A stretch of 26,269 nt of DNA from an uncultured Pseudoxanthomonas sp. (lineage in GTDB: Bacteria; Pseudomonadota; Gammaproteobacteria; Xanthomonadales; Xanthomonadaceae), in assembly GCA_946886405.1 (NCBI GenBank), contig CAMPIO010000047.1, positions 1 to 26,269 of the forward strand, read 5' to 3'. Shown here in pieces: positions 15,725 to 23,886 of this stretch. The stretch's first letter is position 1; the number at the start of each line of letters is the position of its first letter. The notes beneath the pieces are model-generated. The model saw nothing but the letters and a program-made list of their open reading frames with translations. It was not told the origin of the DNA and did no database searches. The position numbers and the translations under genes are program-made.

Positions 15725-17701
15725 ATGCACGGTCTCAACCCCCCCCAACGCGCCGCTGTCCTTCACAGCAAGGGCCCCCTGCTCGTGCTCGCAGGCGCCG
15801 GCAGCGGCAAGACACGGGTGATCGTGGAAAAGATCGCGCACCTGATCGCCGGCAACCACTTCCCGGCACGCCGGATCGCGGCGATCACCTTCACCAACAA
15901 GTCCGCCAAGGAAATGCGCGAGCGCGTTTCCAAGCGGATCAAGGGCGATGCCGCCGAAGGACTGACGATCTGCACGTTCCACGCGCTCGGGTTGAAGTTC
16001 CTGCAGATCGAACACGCGGCCGTGGGCCTGAAGCGCGGCTTCTCCATCTTCGACGCCGACGACGCCAGTGCGCAGGTCAAGGACCTGATGTACGGCGCCA
16101 AGCCCGACGACGTGGAAATGGCGAAGAACCTGATCTCCCGCGCGAAGAACGCCGGCCTGTCGCCCGAAGAGGCCCTTGCCGAAGCGCGCACCAACCGCGA
16201 GAAGGACGCCGCACTGCTGTACCAGCGCTACCAGGATCGGCTCACCACGTTCAACGCGGTCGACTTCGATGACCTGATCCGGCTGCCCGTGCAGATCCTG
16301 GAGAACAACCCCGAGATCACTTCGGCATGGCGCGAACGCATCGGCTACCTGCTGGTGGACGAATGCCAGGACACCAACGATGCGCAGTACCGCCTGCTGA
16401 AGGCGATCGCCGGCGAGCGCGGCGACTTCACCTGCGTGGGCGACGACGACCAGAGCATCTATGCCTGGCGTGGCGCGAATCCCGACAACCTGTTGCAGAT
16501 GGCGAAGGACTATCCGGCGCTGCAGATCGTCAAGCTGGAACAGAACTACCGGTGCAGCAACCGCGTGCTGCGTGCCGCCAATGCACTGATCGCCAACAAT
16601 CCGCACGAACACCCGAAGAAGCTGTGGAGCGACCAGGCCGACGGTGAGCGCATCCGCGTGTGGGAAACCCGCGACAACGAGCATGAAGCGGAAAAGGTCG
16701 CCGCCGAGATCGCCTTCGTGCAGGTATCGAAGAGTGCGGCGTGGAGCGATTTCTGCATCCTGTTCCGCGGCAACCACCAGTCGCGCGCACTGGAAAAAGC
16801 ACTGCAGTTGTTGCGCATCCCCTACCACCTGACCGGCGGCACGGCCTTCCTCGAGCGGCAGGAAGTGAAGGACGCGATGTCGTGGCTGCGCCTGCTGGTG
16901 AATCCGGACGACGACGCCGCCTTCCTGCGCGCCGTGCAGTCGCCCAAGCGCGAAGTTGGCGCAACCTCACTGGCGAAACTGGCCGAGATGGCGCAGCACG
17001 CGCACCTGCCGCTGTCGCGCGCCGCCGAATCGATGGGCGCCCTGAAGGCGCTCTCACCGCGCGCCGCCAATGGCCTCAGTGCCTTCGTCGACATCCTGCG
17101 CGACCTGCGCCGGCATGCCGAGGAACTGCCGCCGGCCGACCTGGTGCGCCGCTTGAGCGAACGTTCGGGCCTGCTGGCCGACCTGCGATCGCAGTGCAAG
17201 GACGAAGCGTCGTTCCAGCGTCGCCGCGCCAACCTCGACGAGTTGGCCGACTGGTTCGAAGGCGGACCGCGCGGCAGCTCGGCAGGCGATCTCGCCGCAC
17301 AACTCGCGCTCCTGTCGCGCAACGACAAGGACGACGGCGGCAACCAGGTGCGCCTGATGAGCCTGCACGCGGCCAAGGGACTGGAATTCCGCTACGTCTT
17401 CATCATCGGCTGCGAAGACGGCACGCTGCCGCACGAGACCAGCGTGGAGGAAGGCAACCTGCAGGAAGAGCGGCGCCTGATGTACGTGGGCATCACCCGG
17501 GCGAAGGAGCAGTTGTGGCTCAGCCACAACCGCGAGACGCGCCGCTTCGGCGAGCGCCTGCGTCTGCAACCCAGCCGCTTCATCGATGAACTGCCTGCGG
17601 ACGAACTGCAGCGCGACGGTGCGGACCCGGTCGCCGATGCGGAGCGCAAGAAGGAACGCGCCAGCGCCGGCCTGGCGGCGATCCAGGCGATGTTCGACTG
17701 A
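15725..17701 (+). CDS. rep: ATP-dependent DNA helicase Rep (SF1A, UvrD-like)
   Basis: This 658-residue 3'-5' helicase helps replication forks pass proteins and restarts stalled forks. Motifs are in order: Q-motif LNPPQRAAV, Walker A GAGSGKT (24-30), ITFTNKSAKEM (Ia), TFHALG (Ib), VDECQDTNDAQ (II), CVGDDDQSIYAWRGA (III), LEQNYRCS (IV), LMSLHAAKGLEF (V) and EERRLMYVGITRAKEQL (VI). Length is close to E. coli Rep (673), and the C-terminal extension is short, favouring Rep over UvrD. The start at MHGLNPPQ is chosen because the family begins almost directly with the Q-motif. Confidence 0.95.
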   Translation: MHGLNPPQRAAVLHSKGPLLVLAGAGSGKTRVIVEKIAHLIAGNHFPARRIAAITFTNKSAKEMRERVSKRIKGDAAEGLTICTFHALGLKFLQIEHAAVGLKRGFSIFDADDASAQVKDLMYGAKPDDVEMAKNLISRAKNAGLSPEEALAEARTNREKDAALLYQRYQDRLTTFNAVDFDDLIRLPVQILENNPEITSAWRERIGYLLVDECQDTNDAQYRLLKAIAGERGDFTCVGDDDQSIYAWRGANPDNLLQMAKDYPALQIVKLEQNYRCSNRVLRAANALIANNPHEHPKKLWSDQADGERIRVWETRDNEHEAEKVAAEIAFVQVSKSAAWSDFCILFRGNHQSRALEKALQLLRIPYHLTGGTAFLERQEVKDAMSWLRLLVNPDDDAAFLRAVQSPKREVGATSLAKLAEMAQHAHLPLSRAAESMGALKALSPRAANGLSAFVDILRDLRRHAEELPPADLVRRLSERSGLLADLRSQCKDEASFQRRRANLDELADWFEGGPRGSSAGDLAAQLALLSRNDKDDGGNQVRLMSLHAAKGLEFRYVFIIGCEDGTLPHETSVEEGNLQEERRLMYVGITRAKEQLWLSHNRETRRFGERLRLQPSRFIDELPADELQRDGADPVADAERKKERASAGLAAIQAMFD

Positions 17702-17762
17702 GGCACCGCACACGCCGGGCGCGACGCGGTAGGCTTGGACCGCATTCACGGGAGCACAGACG

Positions 17763-18143
17763 ATGACGCGCAACAGCCGGATCTGGTGGCTGGTGGGTTT
17801 CCTGATCGCCCTGGTCGGGGTGGGCTTCCCCTACTGGCGGGCACCTTCCGCCATGACGGCACTCCCGGGCGCTTTCTACGGCCCCGGCCTGGCCGCGATC
17901 GGTGTGGTGGCGATGATGCTGCGCGCGTTCGGCACCGGGCGCTTCGTGCCGCTCTGGCTGCTCATCGCCACTGCCGCGCCCGTGGCAGTGATGCTGCGCC
18001 TGCTGATCGGCGATACCGTCGACGCGCCGGTGTCCTGGCCGCGCGAGCTGCTGGTCTCATCCGGGCTGGGGCTCGCGGCTTCGCTCGCAGGCGCGCTCAT
18101 CGGAAGCCTGTTCCTGCTGCGCAGCAGCCGTCGACCGACCTGA
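17763..18143 (+). CDS. Small four-helix membrane protein of unknown function
   Basis: This 126-residue protein has four hydrophobic segments (about 8-24, 38-55, 62-82 and 95-118) and a basic C-terminus SSRRPT. GGGAG stands 9 bases before the ATG. I recognise no family. It starts 61 bases after rep and ends 19 bases before the VOC gene, so the two small genes may be co-transcribed. Confidence 0.7.
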   Translation: MTRNSRIWWLVGFLIALVGVGFPYWRAPSAMTALPGAFYGPGLAAIGVVAMMLRAFGTGRFVPLWLLIATAAPVAVMLRLLIGDTVDAPVSWPRELLVSSGLGLAASLAGALIGSLFLLRSSRRPT

Positions 18144-18162
18144 TCCCGCACGAGGCTCCACG

Positions 18163-18537
18163 ATGACCACAACGCTCTCCACCATCCGTCAGGTCGCCAT
18201 CACGGTGAGCGACGTCGACACGGCGTTGGCCTTCTACCGCGATTCGCTCGGTTTGGCTTTCCTGTTCCAGCCCGCCCCGACCCTCGCGTTCCTGCAGGCG
18301 GGGGAGATACGCCTGATGCTCACCACGCCGCAGGGCGCAGGTGCCGTGGGCGCCAACTCGATCCTCTACTTCAGCGTGCAGGACATCGTTGCGACGCAAT
18401 CCGCCCTGGTCGCGCGCGGTGCGAAGGAAGAGCGACCGCCGCAACTCGCGGCGCGCATGCCGGACCATGAACTGTGGACCGGCTTTCTGCGCGATCCGGA
18501 TGGCAATCTGGTCGGCCTGATGGAAGAGAAGCGCTAG
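18163..18537 (+). CDS. VOC-superfamily (glyoxalase/bleomycin-resistance-like) protein
   Basis: The 124-residue protein has the two beta-alpha-beta-beta-beta modules of the vicinal-oxygen-chelate fold: VAITVSDVDTALAFYRDSLGL at the start, and SILYFSVQDIVATQSALVARGAK then FLRDPDGNLVGLMEEKR at the end. The terminal Glu of GLMEE fits a metal ligand, while the usual first-strand His is replaced (RQVAITV), so activity is uncertain. The substrate cannot be predicted. GAGG precedes the ATG. It is convergent with the lipase gene, 16 bases apart. Confidence 0.85.
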   Translation: MTTTLSTIRQVAITVSDVDTALAFYRDSLGLAFLFQPAPTLAFLQAGEIRLMLTTPQGAGAVGANSILYFSVQDIVATQSALVARGAKEERPPQLAARMPDHELWTGFLRDPDGNLVGLMEEKR

Positions 18538-18553
18538 CGCGCCTCCGATCCGC

Positions 18554-19990
18554 TCAGCGCGCCAGCGCGGGCGATTCGCGTGCGGGCTCGGCGGGTGATG
18601 CCTGCTGGGGCGTCACAGGCAGCGATGGTTCCGCGCGTGCGGCCAGTTCCCTCGCGATATCCGCCTGGAACTGGCGAGCCCATGGGCCACTCAGGTATTC
18701 GCTGACGACGGCCGACATCGGGTAGCCGCCTTTCGCTGCGCCTGCGCGCGACACGCGCTCCACCAGATCATTGAGCCAGGGCCATGTAGAACGGTCGTCG
18801 GGATCGGGGACCACTCCTTTGCCGGGTTTTCCCGTCAGCTCTGGCGATACCCCGATGCGGCGTTCGAACTGGGCGTCGAGCAACTCGTCGATCGGCTCCT
18901 TGCGGTTGCAGTCATCCACCACCGCCCGTCGGCAAAGCCGCTCCGGCGCCAACGTATCCACCTGGTCGCGGATGCCGTGGCGATCGTAGCCGCGCGTGCC
19001 GTACAAACCGCCCATGTGCTGGTCCGAGCGATGGATCACGTACTGATCGGGATCGGTGGGAAGCGCGCGCTTCTCCAGGTAGGGCGTGTCGCTGAGGCGG
19101 TTGAGGAATTCGACGCCGAGATTGTGGCTGAGCGTGCCCAGGCCGTTGCGCCCATAGGTGTCACCGATGTTGCTGTGGCAGCCGAACACCCATGCGTTGT
19201 AGTTCCGGTTGTCTTCGCTGAAACCGGGGACCACGTGCTGGCTCGAAGGGAACATATCGCGACGTTCATGCTGTGCCGTGATCTGGAACGTGGAGAGCGT
19301 GGACGGTGGCAGGCGCCGGTCGTGCTCTTCGACGCCCGTCGACACGGGATCGAAGAGCAACGCCACTTGCGGCGTTTTCCCCGGCTCTACGAGCAGAGGA
19401 CGGTCTGCGTACTGGATGCTCACGACGAGATTTTCCGCATCGCGCTCTACCTTGGCCCCCAACGGATCGCGGATGCCCCGCTCGTGCACCATGCGCTGAA
19501 GCGCCGCAATCCCTTCGCCGCCGCGACTGAAACCCACGCCCGCTATCCGGATCTGCGCCTGGCGATCTTCGTCCAGCCATTTCTTGGCCTGCTCGCAGAA
19601 CTGCAGATAGGCCGCCTCGACGCGCTCATCGAAGGTATGGCCGAAGCGGCCGTCCCATAACTTCTCGGGCTTACTCAGAAGTCCGTTTTGGGTAAAGGTA
19701 CCTTCCACATAGCCGGCCGAGATGCGTTCAGGCTTTCGCTTTTCAATCTGGTCGTAGAGCTTGGCAACCGCGCTCCAATGCTCTGGAGCATCGTCGTACA
19801 TACTGTTGCCGGTGCCATCCATCACCGCCACGTACAGTCGCTCGTGCGGTCTGTCTTCATGAAGCAAGACGGGAATACGAAGCTGCGACAGATTTTCTTC
19901 TGCGCGACTGAAGCTCTCCCGACCGGCGTCCCCTGCAATCTCCACATCGATTCCACCATCTCGGCGCTCCGACTTTTGCCCTGAATCCAT
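18554..19990 (-). CDS. DUF2235 / Tle1-type lipase, candidate type VI secretion effector
   Basis: The 478-residue alpha/beta hydrolase has the DUF2235 hallmarks: DGTGN (58-62), nucleophile elbow GFSRG (153-157, Ser155), LLFDPVSTG (Asp214) and GCHSNIGD (His272), a complete Ser-Asp-His triad. DUF2235 lipases of the Tle1 family are phospholipases delivered by type VI secretion into rival cells. There is no signal peptide, PAAR, Rhs or VgrG domain, so it would be a cargo effector. The C-terminus is an A/P/E-rich tail. The ATG at 19990 has AGGAG 8 bases upstream; a GTG at 19999 overlaps that site and is rejected. The preceding gene, 16 bases upstream, encodes a lipoprotein-like protein, the usual place of the immunity factor. 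The effector role is inferred. Confidence 0.8.
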   Translation of the reverse strand: MDSGQKSERRDGGIDVEIAGDAGRESFSRAEENLSQLRIPVLLHEDRPHERLYVAVMDGTGNSMYDDAPEHWSAVAKLYDQIEKRKPERISAGYVEGTFTQNGLLSKPEKLWDGRFGHTFDERVEAAYLQFCEQAKKWLDEDRQAQIRIAGVGFSRGGEGIAALQRMVHERGIRDPLGAKVERDAENLVVSIQYADRPLLVEPGKTPQVALLFDPVSTGVEEHDRRLPPSTLSTFQITAQHERRDMFPSSQHVVPGFSEDNRNYNAWVFGCHSNIGDTYGRNGLGTLSHNLGVEFLNRLSDTPYLEKRALPTDPDQYVIHRSDQHMGGLYGTRGYDRHGIRDQVDTLAPERLCRRAVVDDCNRKEPIDELLDAQFERRIGVSPELTGKPGKGVVPDPDDRSTWPWLNDLVERVSRAGAAKGGYPMSAVVSEYLSGPWARQFQADIARELAARAEPSLPVTPQQASPAEPARESPALAR

Positions 19991-20006
19991 GACGAGCACT
20001 CCTTGC

Positions 20007-20618
20007 TCAATAAGTCCGACTGAACACCTTAATCAGGTCATCGCGGAAGTCACTGTGGGGACGATCCGGAAACTGTGGCTTCTTCAACGCGATCATGTCC
20101 CGCATGTAGACGTTGATGGTGCGGTCGTTGACCTCCAGAATGATGCCCGGGGTTCCTCTGGTGGCGGGATCCAGAGCATCTTCACGTGACACGTGATGCC
20201 GAATGAGTTCATCCCGGAAGATCTCGCCGATGTCGATCTCGGCCTCAAGCAGGGCGCCATCCTTCGAACGCCACGTGACGTGTGCGGGCTGCGGGAAGTT
20301 CGGGATAGGACCACGGCCCGCGCTCAACAGTTTGTCGAGCGGTCGCCCATACGATGCAACCGAAGGTGATGGCCTGTCCTCCGAGCCGTGACGGAAGCCC
20401 CGATAGACGATCACGCACGACTGGGTGTCGAAGCAGTGGCCACCGAAGTAGTGCGCCTTGAACTTCAACGGCCACTCGGCGCCGACATTGGTGTAGTGGC
20501 CTTCCGGCAACGCGGCGGGTCCAGGTGAGCTCGATTGAGCCATGGTGGCGTGGCATCCTGTCGTGGCGAGGGAGATCATCGCGGTGGTGGCGATGCTCCG
20601 GATGAGGCGTCGTTCCAT
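20007..20618 (-). CDS. Lipoprotein-like exported protein, DUF3304-like; candidate lipase immunity factor
   Basis: This 203-residue protein begins with an export signal ending in LATTGC (Cys22), an imperfect lipobox, so it is probably a periplasmic lipoprotein; cleavage after TMA is the alternative. The central part GHYTNVGAEWPLKFKAHYFGG, then CVIVYRGF and HVTWRSKDG, loosely resembles DUF3304, a family repeatedly found beside type VI lipases. The assignment is by eye. It is transcribed first in a two-gene unit with the lipase, consistent with an immunity protein made before its toxin. A TTGCAT/TACGTT promoter lies upstream. The open frame extends upstream to 20735, but those residues are unlike any signal peptide. 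Confidence 0.72.
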   Translation of the reverse strand: MERRLIRSIATTAMISLATTGCHATMAQSSSPGPAALPEGHYTNVGAEWPLKFKAHYFGGHCFDTQSCVIVYRGFRHGSEDRPSPSVASYGRPLDKLLSAGRGPIPNFPQPAHVTWRSKDGALLEAEIDIGEIFRDELIRHHVSREDALDPATRGTPGIILEVNDRTINVYMRDMIALKKPQFPDRPHSDFRDDLIKVFSRTY

Positions 20619-20647
20619 GAAATCGTTCCGTGCCGATGGGCGTGGCG

Positions 20648-20676
20648 AACGTAGCGCGATGCATGGGCGCATGCAA
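20648..20676 (-). promoter_or_regulatory. Promoter candidate of the immunity-lipase unit with spacer inverted repeat
   Basis: On the minus strand TTGCAT (20671-20676) and TACGTT (20648-20653) are separated by exactly 17 bases, fitting TTGNNN / TANNNT. The start would be near 20641, about 22 bases before the ATG. Between and touching the boxes lies the inverted repeat GCATG, CGCC, CATGC (20661-20674), well placed for a repressor. Confidence 0.5.
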
Positions 20677-20780
20677 CGTGATTGTGCGCGTGTCGGCATG
20701 CAGCGTCGCTTTCGTGCCGGCGAACAACGCGCCATCCATCCGATGATGAATGTTAATCAACGTCAGGAGAGCGCAGGAAG

Positions 20781-21317
20781 ATGACAGGTGATGCCCGACT
20801 CACGCTGCTCGCGTCCTACAACCAGTGGATGAATCAGCACCTTTACGACGCCGCGGCGATGCTGCCACACGACGCGCTGACGGCGGATCGCGGCGCGTTC
20901 TTCGGTTCGATCCTGGGCACACTCAACCATCTGGCCGTCACCGACACGATCTGGTTGAAGCGCTTCGCCGCTGCGCCCGATGCTTCTCCGGTGTTGCGCG
21001 CGCTCGACAGCACGCCGATGCCGGCGGCACTGGATGCGATCCCGTATTCCACACTCCCCGCGTTGCACGCCAGGCGCACATGGCTCGATGCCCTGATCGT
21101 CGAATGGGTCGCCGCGCTGGTACCGACCACCCTTTCGTCCAGGCTGGTCTACGCGAACATGAAAGGCGAAACGTTCGCGCGCCGCATCGATGGCCTGCTG
21201 ACGCATCTGTTCAATCACCAGACCCACCATCGGGGTCAGGTCACCACGCTGCTGTCGCAGGCGGGCGTGGAGGTGGGTGTGACGGATCTGGTGACGTTGC
21301 TGCCGAACGAAGGCTGA
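20781..21317 (+). CDS. DinB-family (four-helix bundle) protein
   Basis: The 178-residue protein fits the DinB/YfiT-like metalloprotein superfamily: LASYNQWMNQHLYDAA at the start, the first metal histidine in LGTLNHLAVTD, and HLFNHQTHHRGQVTTLLSQAG near the end, which supplies the other two histidines. Members are often thiol-dependent transferases or DNA-damage-induced proteins; the substrate is unknown here. AGGAAG lies directly upstream of the ATG. The stop codon lies in a hairpin shared with the convergent yceH gene. Confidence 0.88.
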   Translation: MTGDARLTLLASYNQWMNQHLYDAAAMLPHDALTADRGAFFGSILGTLNHLAVTDTIWLKRFAAAPDASPVLRALDSTPMPAALDAIPYSTLPALHARRTWLDALIVEWVAALVPTTLSSRLVYANMKGETFARRIDGLLTHLFNHQTHHRGQVTTLLSQAGVEVGVTDLVTLLPNEG

Positions 21318-21330
21318 CACTCAGCCTTCG
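21308..21330. terminator. Bidirectional hairpin containing both convergent stop codons
   Basis: CGAAGGCTGA (21308-21317) and TCAGCCTTCG (21321-21330) form a perfect 10-bp stem with a CAC loop. The stop of the DinB-like gene is in the left arm and the stop of yceH in the right arm. No U-tract follows on either side. Confidence 0.55.
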
Positions 21331-21971
21331 CGCGCATCCATAAGACTGGCGATCTGTTCGCGCAAGGTCGCGACCTCGCCCTCGAGCGCGGCGACACGCG
21401 CTTCAAGCTCCGCATTCGCCGGCTCGCCCGCCGGCGATGACGGCAGTCGCGCCGCGATTGCCGCCACGTCCACCGGGCCACTCAGCAAGTGGGCGTAGCG
21501 ATCCTCGCGCTGGCCGGGACCCCGCGGGATCTGCACGACCAGCGCCGGTGCGCGCTGGATCAGGCGGTCGAGCTGGTGGCGCACATCGTCGGCATCGGCG
21601 AACTTGAAGAGACGTTCGCTGCGCGCAAGCAATTCGTGCACGGTCTGCGCGCCACGCAGCAACAACAGGCCCAACAGCACGGCCTGTTGCTGAGGGATGC
21701 CGAAGAACGCCGCCGTGCGGTGCTCATAGCGTTCGGCGCGCGAGGAGAAGACCTGCTTCGCCAGGCCCTTCTGCTCCAGCTGCCGCAGCGCGTGGTTCAC
21801 CGCCCCCGGATCCAGCGCCATCACCGGCTCGCGCGCGGTCTTCTGGTTGGCGGCGACCTGCGCGGCGTTCACCGTCAACGGATAGGTTTCCGGCGTGGTG
21901 GCTTCCTTCTCGATCAGGCAACCCAGCAGACGGGCTTCAGCAGAGGTCAGGACGGGCGCGGTGTCTTCCAT
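21321..21971 (-). CDS. yceH: YceH family (UPF0502/DUF480) winged-helix protein
   Basis: The 216-residue protein has two winged-helix-like halves: [31 protein letters not shown] with [10 protein letters not shown] (residues 8-50), the family signature, and then [26 protein letters not shown]-terminal coiled coil follows (about 185-212, [21 protein letters not shown]). It is probably DNA-binding, but its biological role is unestablished. The start ATG at 21971 has GGAGG-like bases in the preceding TGGAGGCAT on the plus strand read in reverse, so the site is weak. It is divergent from the acid phosphatase gene. Confidence 0.93.
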   Translation of the reverse strand: MEDTAPVLTSAEARLLGCLIEKEATTPETYPLTVNAAQVAANQKTAREPVMALDPGAVNHALRQLEQKGLAKQVFSSRAERYEHRTAAFFGIPQQQAVLLGLLLLRGAQTVHELLARSERLFKFADADDVRHQLDRLIQRAPALVVQIPRGPGQREDRYAHLLSGPVDVAAIAARLPSSPAGEPANAELEARVAALEGEVATLREQIASLMDAREG

Positions 21972-22051
21972 GGAGGCATCGGGAACGGGAACGGGCCGGC
22001 AGGATAACCCGCGCGCCGCCGCATCGAACGACGGCTGTAACAGCGGTCAGC

Positions 22052-22057
22052 TAGAAT
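22052..22057 (+). promoter_or_regulatory. Possible -10 element of the phosphatase-pyrF unit
   Basis: TAGAAT matches TATAAT at five of six positions and gives a start near 22064, about 21 bases before the ATG at 22085. No TTG is found at -35. Confidence 0.35.
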
Positions 22058-22084
22058 TCCCGCACATTCGAAATGGGATCTTCC

Positions 22085-22996
22085 ATGCGCGTTTCCCTGC
22101 TTGCCGCCGGCCTGGCGGCGTCGTTGCTGACCCTGGCCGCCTGCAAACGCACAGAACCCGCAGCGGTAGCGGCCGAAACGGCCACTCCTGCTCCCGCTGC
22201 AGCCGCGACGCCCAAGCCCACCGGCACGCACGACAACCTCAATGCGGTGGCATGGGTGCAGACGTCGGTCGAGTACCGCGCGATCACCACGCAGACCTTC
22301 CGCGCCGCTGCCGATCACCTCGACGTGGCGCTGAAAGAAAAGAACTGGGACGCGCTGGTCCCGAGCGAACGCGGCAATGCCGCCACCGGCCTGAGGCCCG
22401 CCGTGGTGATGGATGTGGACGAGACCGTGCTGGACAACTCGCCGTACCAGGCGCGCCTGATCCGCGACGGCAAGGAATACGACGAAATCAGCTGGGACCA
22501 GTGGGTCGCCGAGAAGAAGGCCAAGCCGCTGCCGGGCGTGGTGGATTTCGCCAAAGCCGCCGCCGAGAAAGGCGTGACCATCCTGTACATCTCCAACCGC
22601 GCCGTGCATCTGAAGGAAGCCACGCTGGCCAACCTGCGCGAGGCCGGCCTGCCGGTCGCCGACGACAGCGTGTTCCTCGGCCTGGGTACCGTGCTGGAAG
22701 GCTGCGAGCAGAACGGCAGCGAGAAGAACTGCCGACGCCGCCTGGCCGGGCAGCAGTATCGCGTGTTGATGCAGTTCGGCGACCAGATCGGCGACTTCGT
22801 CCAGGTGGAAGCCAACACCCGCGACGGCCGCCAGGCCCTGTTCGACGACTACGACGACTGGTTCGGCGAGCGCTGGTGGATGTTGCCCAACCCGACCTAT
22901 GGCTCGTGGGAGCCGGCGCTGTTCAACAACGCCTGGGACCAGCCGCCCGCCGCCCGCACGCAGGCCAAGCGCGACGCGCTGGACTACGCACCGTGA
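22085..22996 (+). CDS. HAD-superfamily acid phosphatase lipoprotein (e(P4)/class B-like)
   Basis: The 303-residue lipoprotein has a signal ending in LAAC (Cys20) and then an alanine/proline-rich linker. The HAD phosphatase domain shows the nucleophile motif [15 protein letters not shown] (D110, D112), the motif II-like ILYISNR, and the motif IV acidic cluster FDDYDDWFG. This is the lipoprotein e(P4) 5'-nucleotidase type, which dephosphorylates nucleotides outside the cytoplasm. The next gene is pyrF, whose GTG start overlaps this stop (GTGA), giving translational coupling. The pairing of a nucleotidase with pyrimidine synthesis is suggestive but not proof of a shared pathway. Confidence 0.92.
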   Translation: MRVSLLAAGLAASLLTLAACKRTEPAAVAAETATPAPAAAATPKPTGTHDNLNAVAWVQTSVEYRAITTQTFRAAADHLDVALKEKNWDALVPSERGNAATGLRPAVVMDVDETVLDNSPYQARLIRDGKEYDEISWDQWVAEKKAKPLPGVVDFAKAAAEKGVTILYISNRAVHLKEATLANLREAGLPVADDSVFLGLGTVLEGCEQNGSEKNCRRRLAGQQYRVLMQFGDQIGDFVQVEANTRDGRQALFDDYDDWFGERWWMLPNPTYGSWEPALFNNAWDQPPAARTQAKRDALDYAP

Positions 22997-23718
22997 GTGC
23001 ACGGGGTCCCGTCGCGCTGACCGCGCGCGAGCGGCTGATCTTTGCGCTGGACGCTCCGTCCGGCAGTGAGGCGCTGGCGTGGGTCGACCGGCTAGGCGAC
23101 GCGGTGCAGTTCTACAAGATCGGCATGGAATTGCTGGCCAGTGGCGACTATTTCACCGTGCTGGATGAACTGGCGCGCCGCGACAAGCGGGTGTTCGTCG
23201 ACCTGAAGTTCTTCGATATCCCCGCCACCGTGGCCGGGGTGATCCGCGGCCTGTCGCGCTGGCCGGTGACCTACGCGACCATCCATGGCTGGCATGCCGG
23301 GATGATGGAAGCAGCAGCCGCAGCCCGCGAAGGCGACCTGCGCCTGCTCGCGGTAACCGTACTGACGTCGATGGACGGTACGGATCTGCGGGCCATGGGC
23401 ATCAACGGCGGCGAACCGGCCGACATCGTCGTTCAACGTGCCCGAGCCGCGCAGGCCGCGGGTATCGACGGAGTGATCTGCTCCGGGCAGGAAGCCGGCA
23501 TGATCCGCGCCGCGACCGGGTCAGGCTTCTCCATCGTCTGCCCCGGCATCCGCCCCGGCGGCCCGGTCGGCGACGACCAGAAGCGCACCGTCGGCGTGGC
23601 CGAAGCCTTCGCGCTGGGCGCCGATGCCATCGTGGTGGGTCGACCGATCAGCAAGGCAAGCGATCCGCGCTCCGCGGCCGAGGCCATCCAGACCGAGATC
23701 GCCGGCGCCATCAATTAA
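22993..23718 (+). CDS. pyrF: Orotidine 5'-phosphate decarboxylase
   Basis: It converts OMP to UMP, the last step of UMP synthesis, in the cytoplasm. The 241 residues include the barrel start [11 protein letters not shown], the catalytic [12 protein letters not shown] (D-K-D triad region), [21 protein letters not shown] and [10 protein letters not shown] for phosphate binding. The start is the GTG at 22993, overlapping the stop of the preceding gene. The first ATG in frame lies too far inside the protein, so a non-ATG start is needed. The long open frame upstream from 21895 is a shadow of the phosphatase gene. Confidence 0.95.
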   Translation: MSARGPVALTARERLIFALDAPSGSEALAWVDRLGDAVQFYKIGMELLASGDYFTVLDELARRDKRVFVDLKFFDIPATVAGVIRGLSRWPVTYATIHGWHAGMMEAAAAAREGDLRLLAVTVLTSMDGTDLRAMGINGGEPADIVVQRARAAQAAGIDGVICSGQEAGMIRAATGSGFSIVCPGIRPGGPVGDDQKRTVGVAEAFALGADAIVVGRPISKASDPRSAAEAIQTEIAGAIN

Positions 23719-23721
23719 TTC

Positions 23722-23742
23722 AATAGCTTACGTATAGCTATT
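23722..23742. repeat. AT-rich perfect inverted repeat after pyrF
   Basis: AATAGCT (23722-23728) and AGCTATT (23736-23742) flank TACGTAT, four bases after the pyrF stop and 7 bases before the -35 of the small RNA candidate. It is too AT-rich and lacks a T-run for a strong terminator. An operator is the alternative. Confidence 0.5.
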
Positions 23743-23749
23743 TCAGGTA

Positions 23750-23778
23750 TTGCCTTAGCATTCGGGCGCAGGTAGGCT
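23750..23778 (+). promoter_or_regulatory. Promoter candidate for a small RNA
   Basis: TTGCCT (23750-23755), 17 bases, then TAGGCT (23773-23778) fit the TTGNNN / TANNNT form described for Xanthomonas promoters. The predicted start near 23785 is one base before the first hairpin. Confidence 0.5.
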
Positions 23779-23784
23779 GTGCGC

Positions 23785-23886
23785 ATCCGGCCCTTGGGCC
23801 GGAGATGTGCCACAACACTTCGTCCTCCGGCTTCGGCCGGATTTCAGGAGGTCGCGACGCCGCAAGGCGCCCGACCTCCTTTTTTA
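23785..23886 (+). ncRNA. Candidate small RNA of about 100 nt ending in an intrinsic terminator
   Basis: Three consecutive hairpins are seen. The first is TCCGGCC (23786-23792) with GGCCGGA (23797-23803) and a CTTG loop. The second is CCGGC with GCCGG around TTC (about 23827-23840). The third is AGGAGGTCG (23846-23854) with CGACCTCCT (23872-23880), containing an inner CGCC, GCAA, GGCG hairpin and followed by a T-run. A promoter of the right spacing lies upstream. The region has no likely coding frame. I do not recognise a known RNA family. Alternatively the last hairpin is only the pyrF terminator. Confidence 0.5.
23846..23885 (+). terminator. Strong intrinsic terminator (pyrF unit and/or small RNA)
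   Basis: A perfect 9-bp stem AGGAGGTCG / CGACCTCCT, with an inner GCAA-capped stem, is followed directly by TTTTTATT. The left arm of the stem carries an AGGAGG sequence that is thereby hidden. Confidence 0.9.

Noticed and set aside
18554..19990. Type IV secretion (X-Tfe) effector with a C-terminal XVIPCD domain
   Set aside because: The C-terminus is a short A/P/E-rich tail after the lipase domain; I do not see the conserved XVIPCD pattern, so type VI cargo is the better guess.
21895..22992. Upstream extension of the pyrF frame
   Set aside because: The added residues have low-complexity R/G/P composition and overlap the phosphatase gene out of frame; the GTG at 22993 gives the normal PyrF length.
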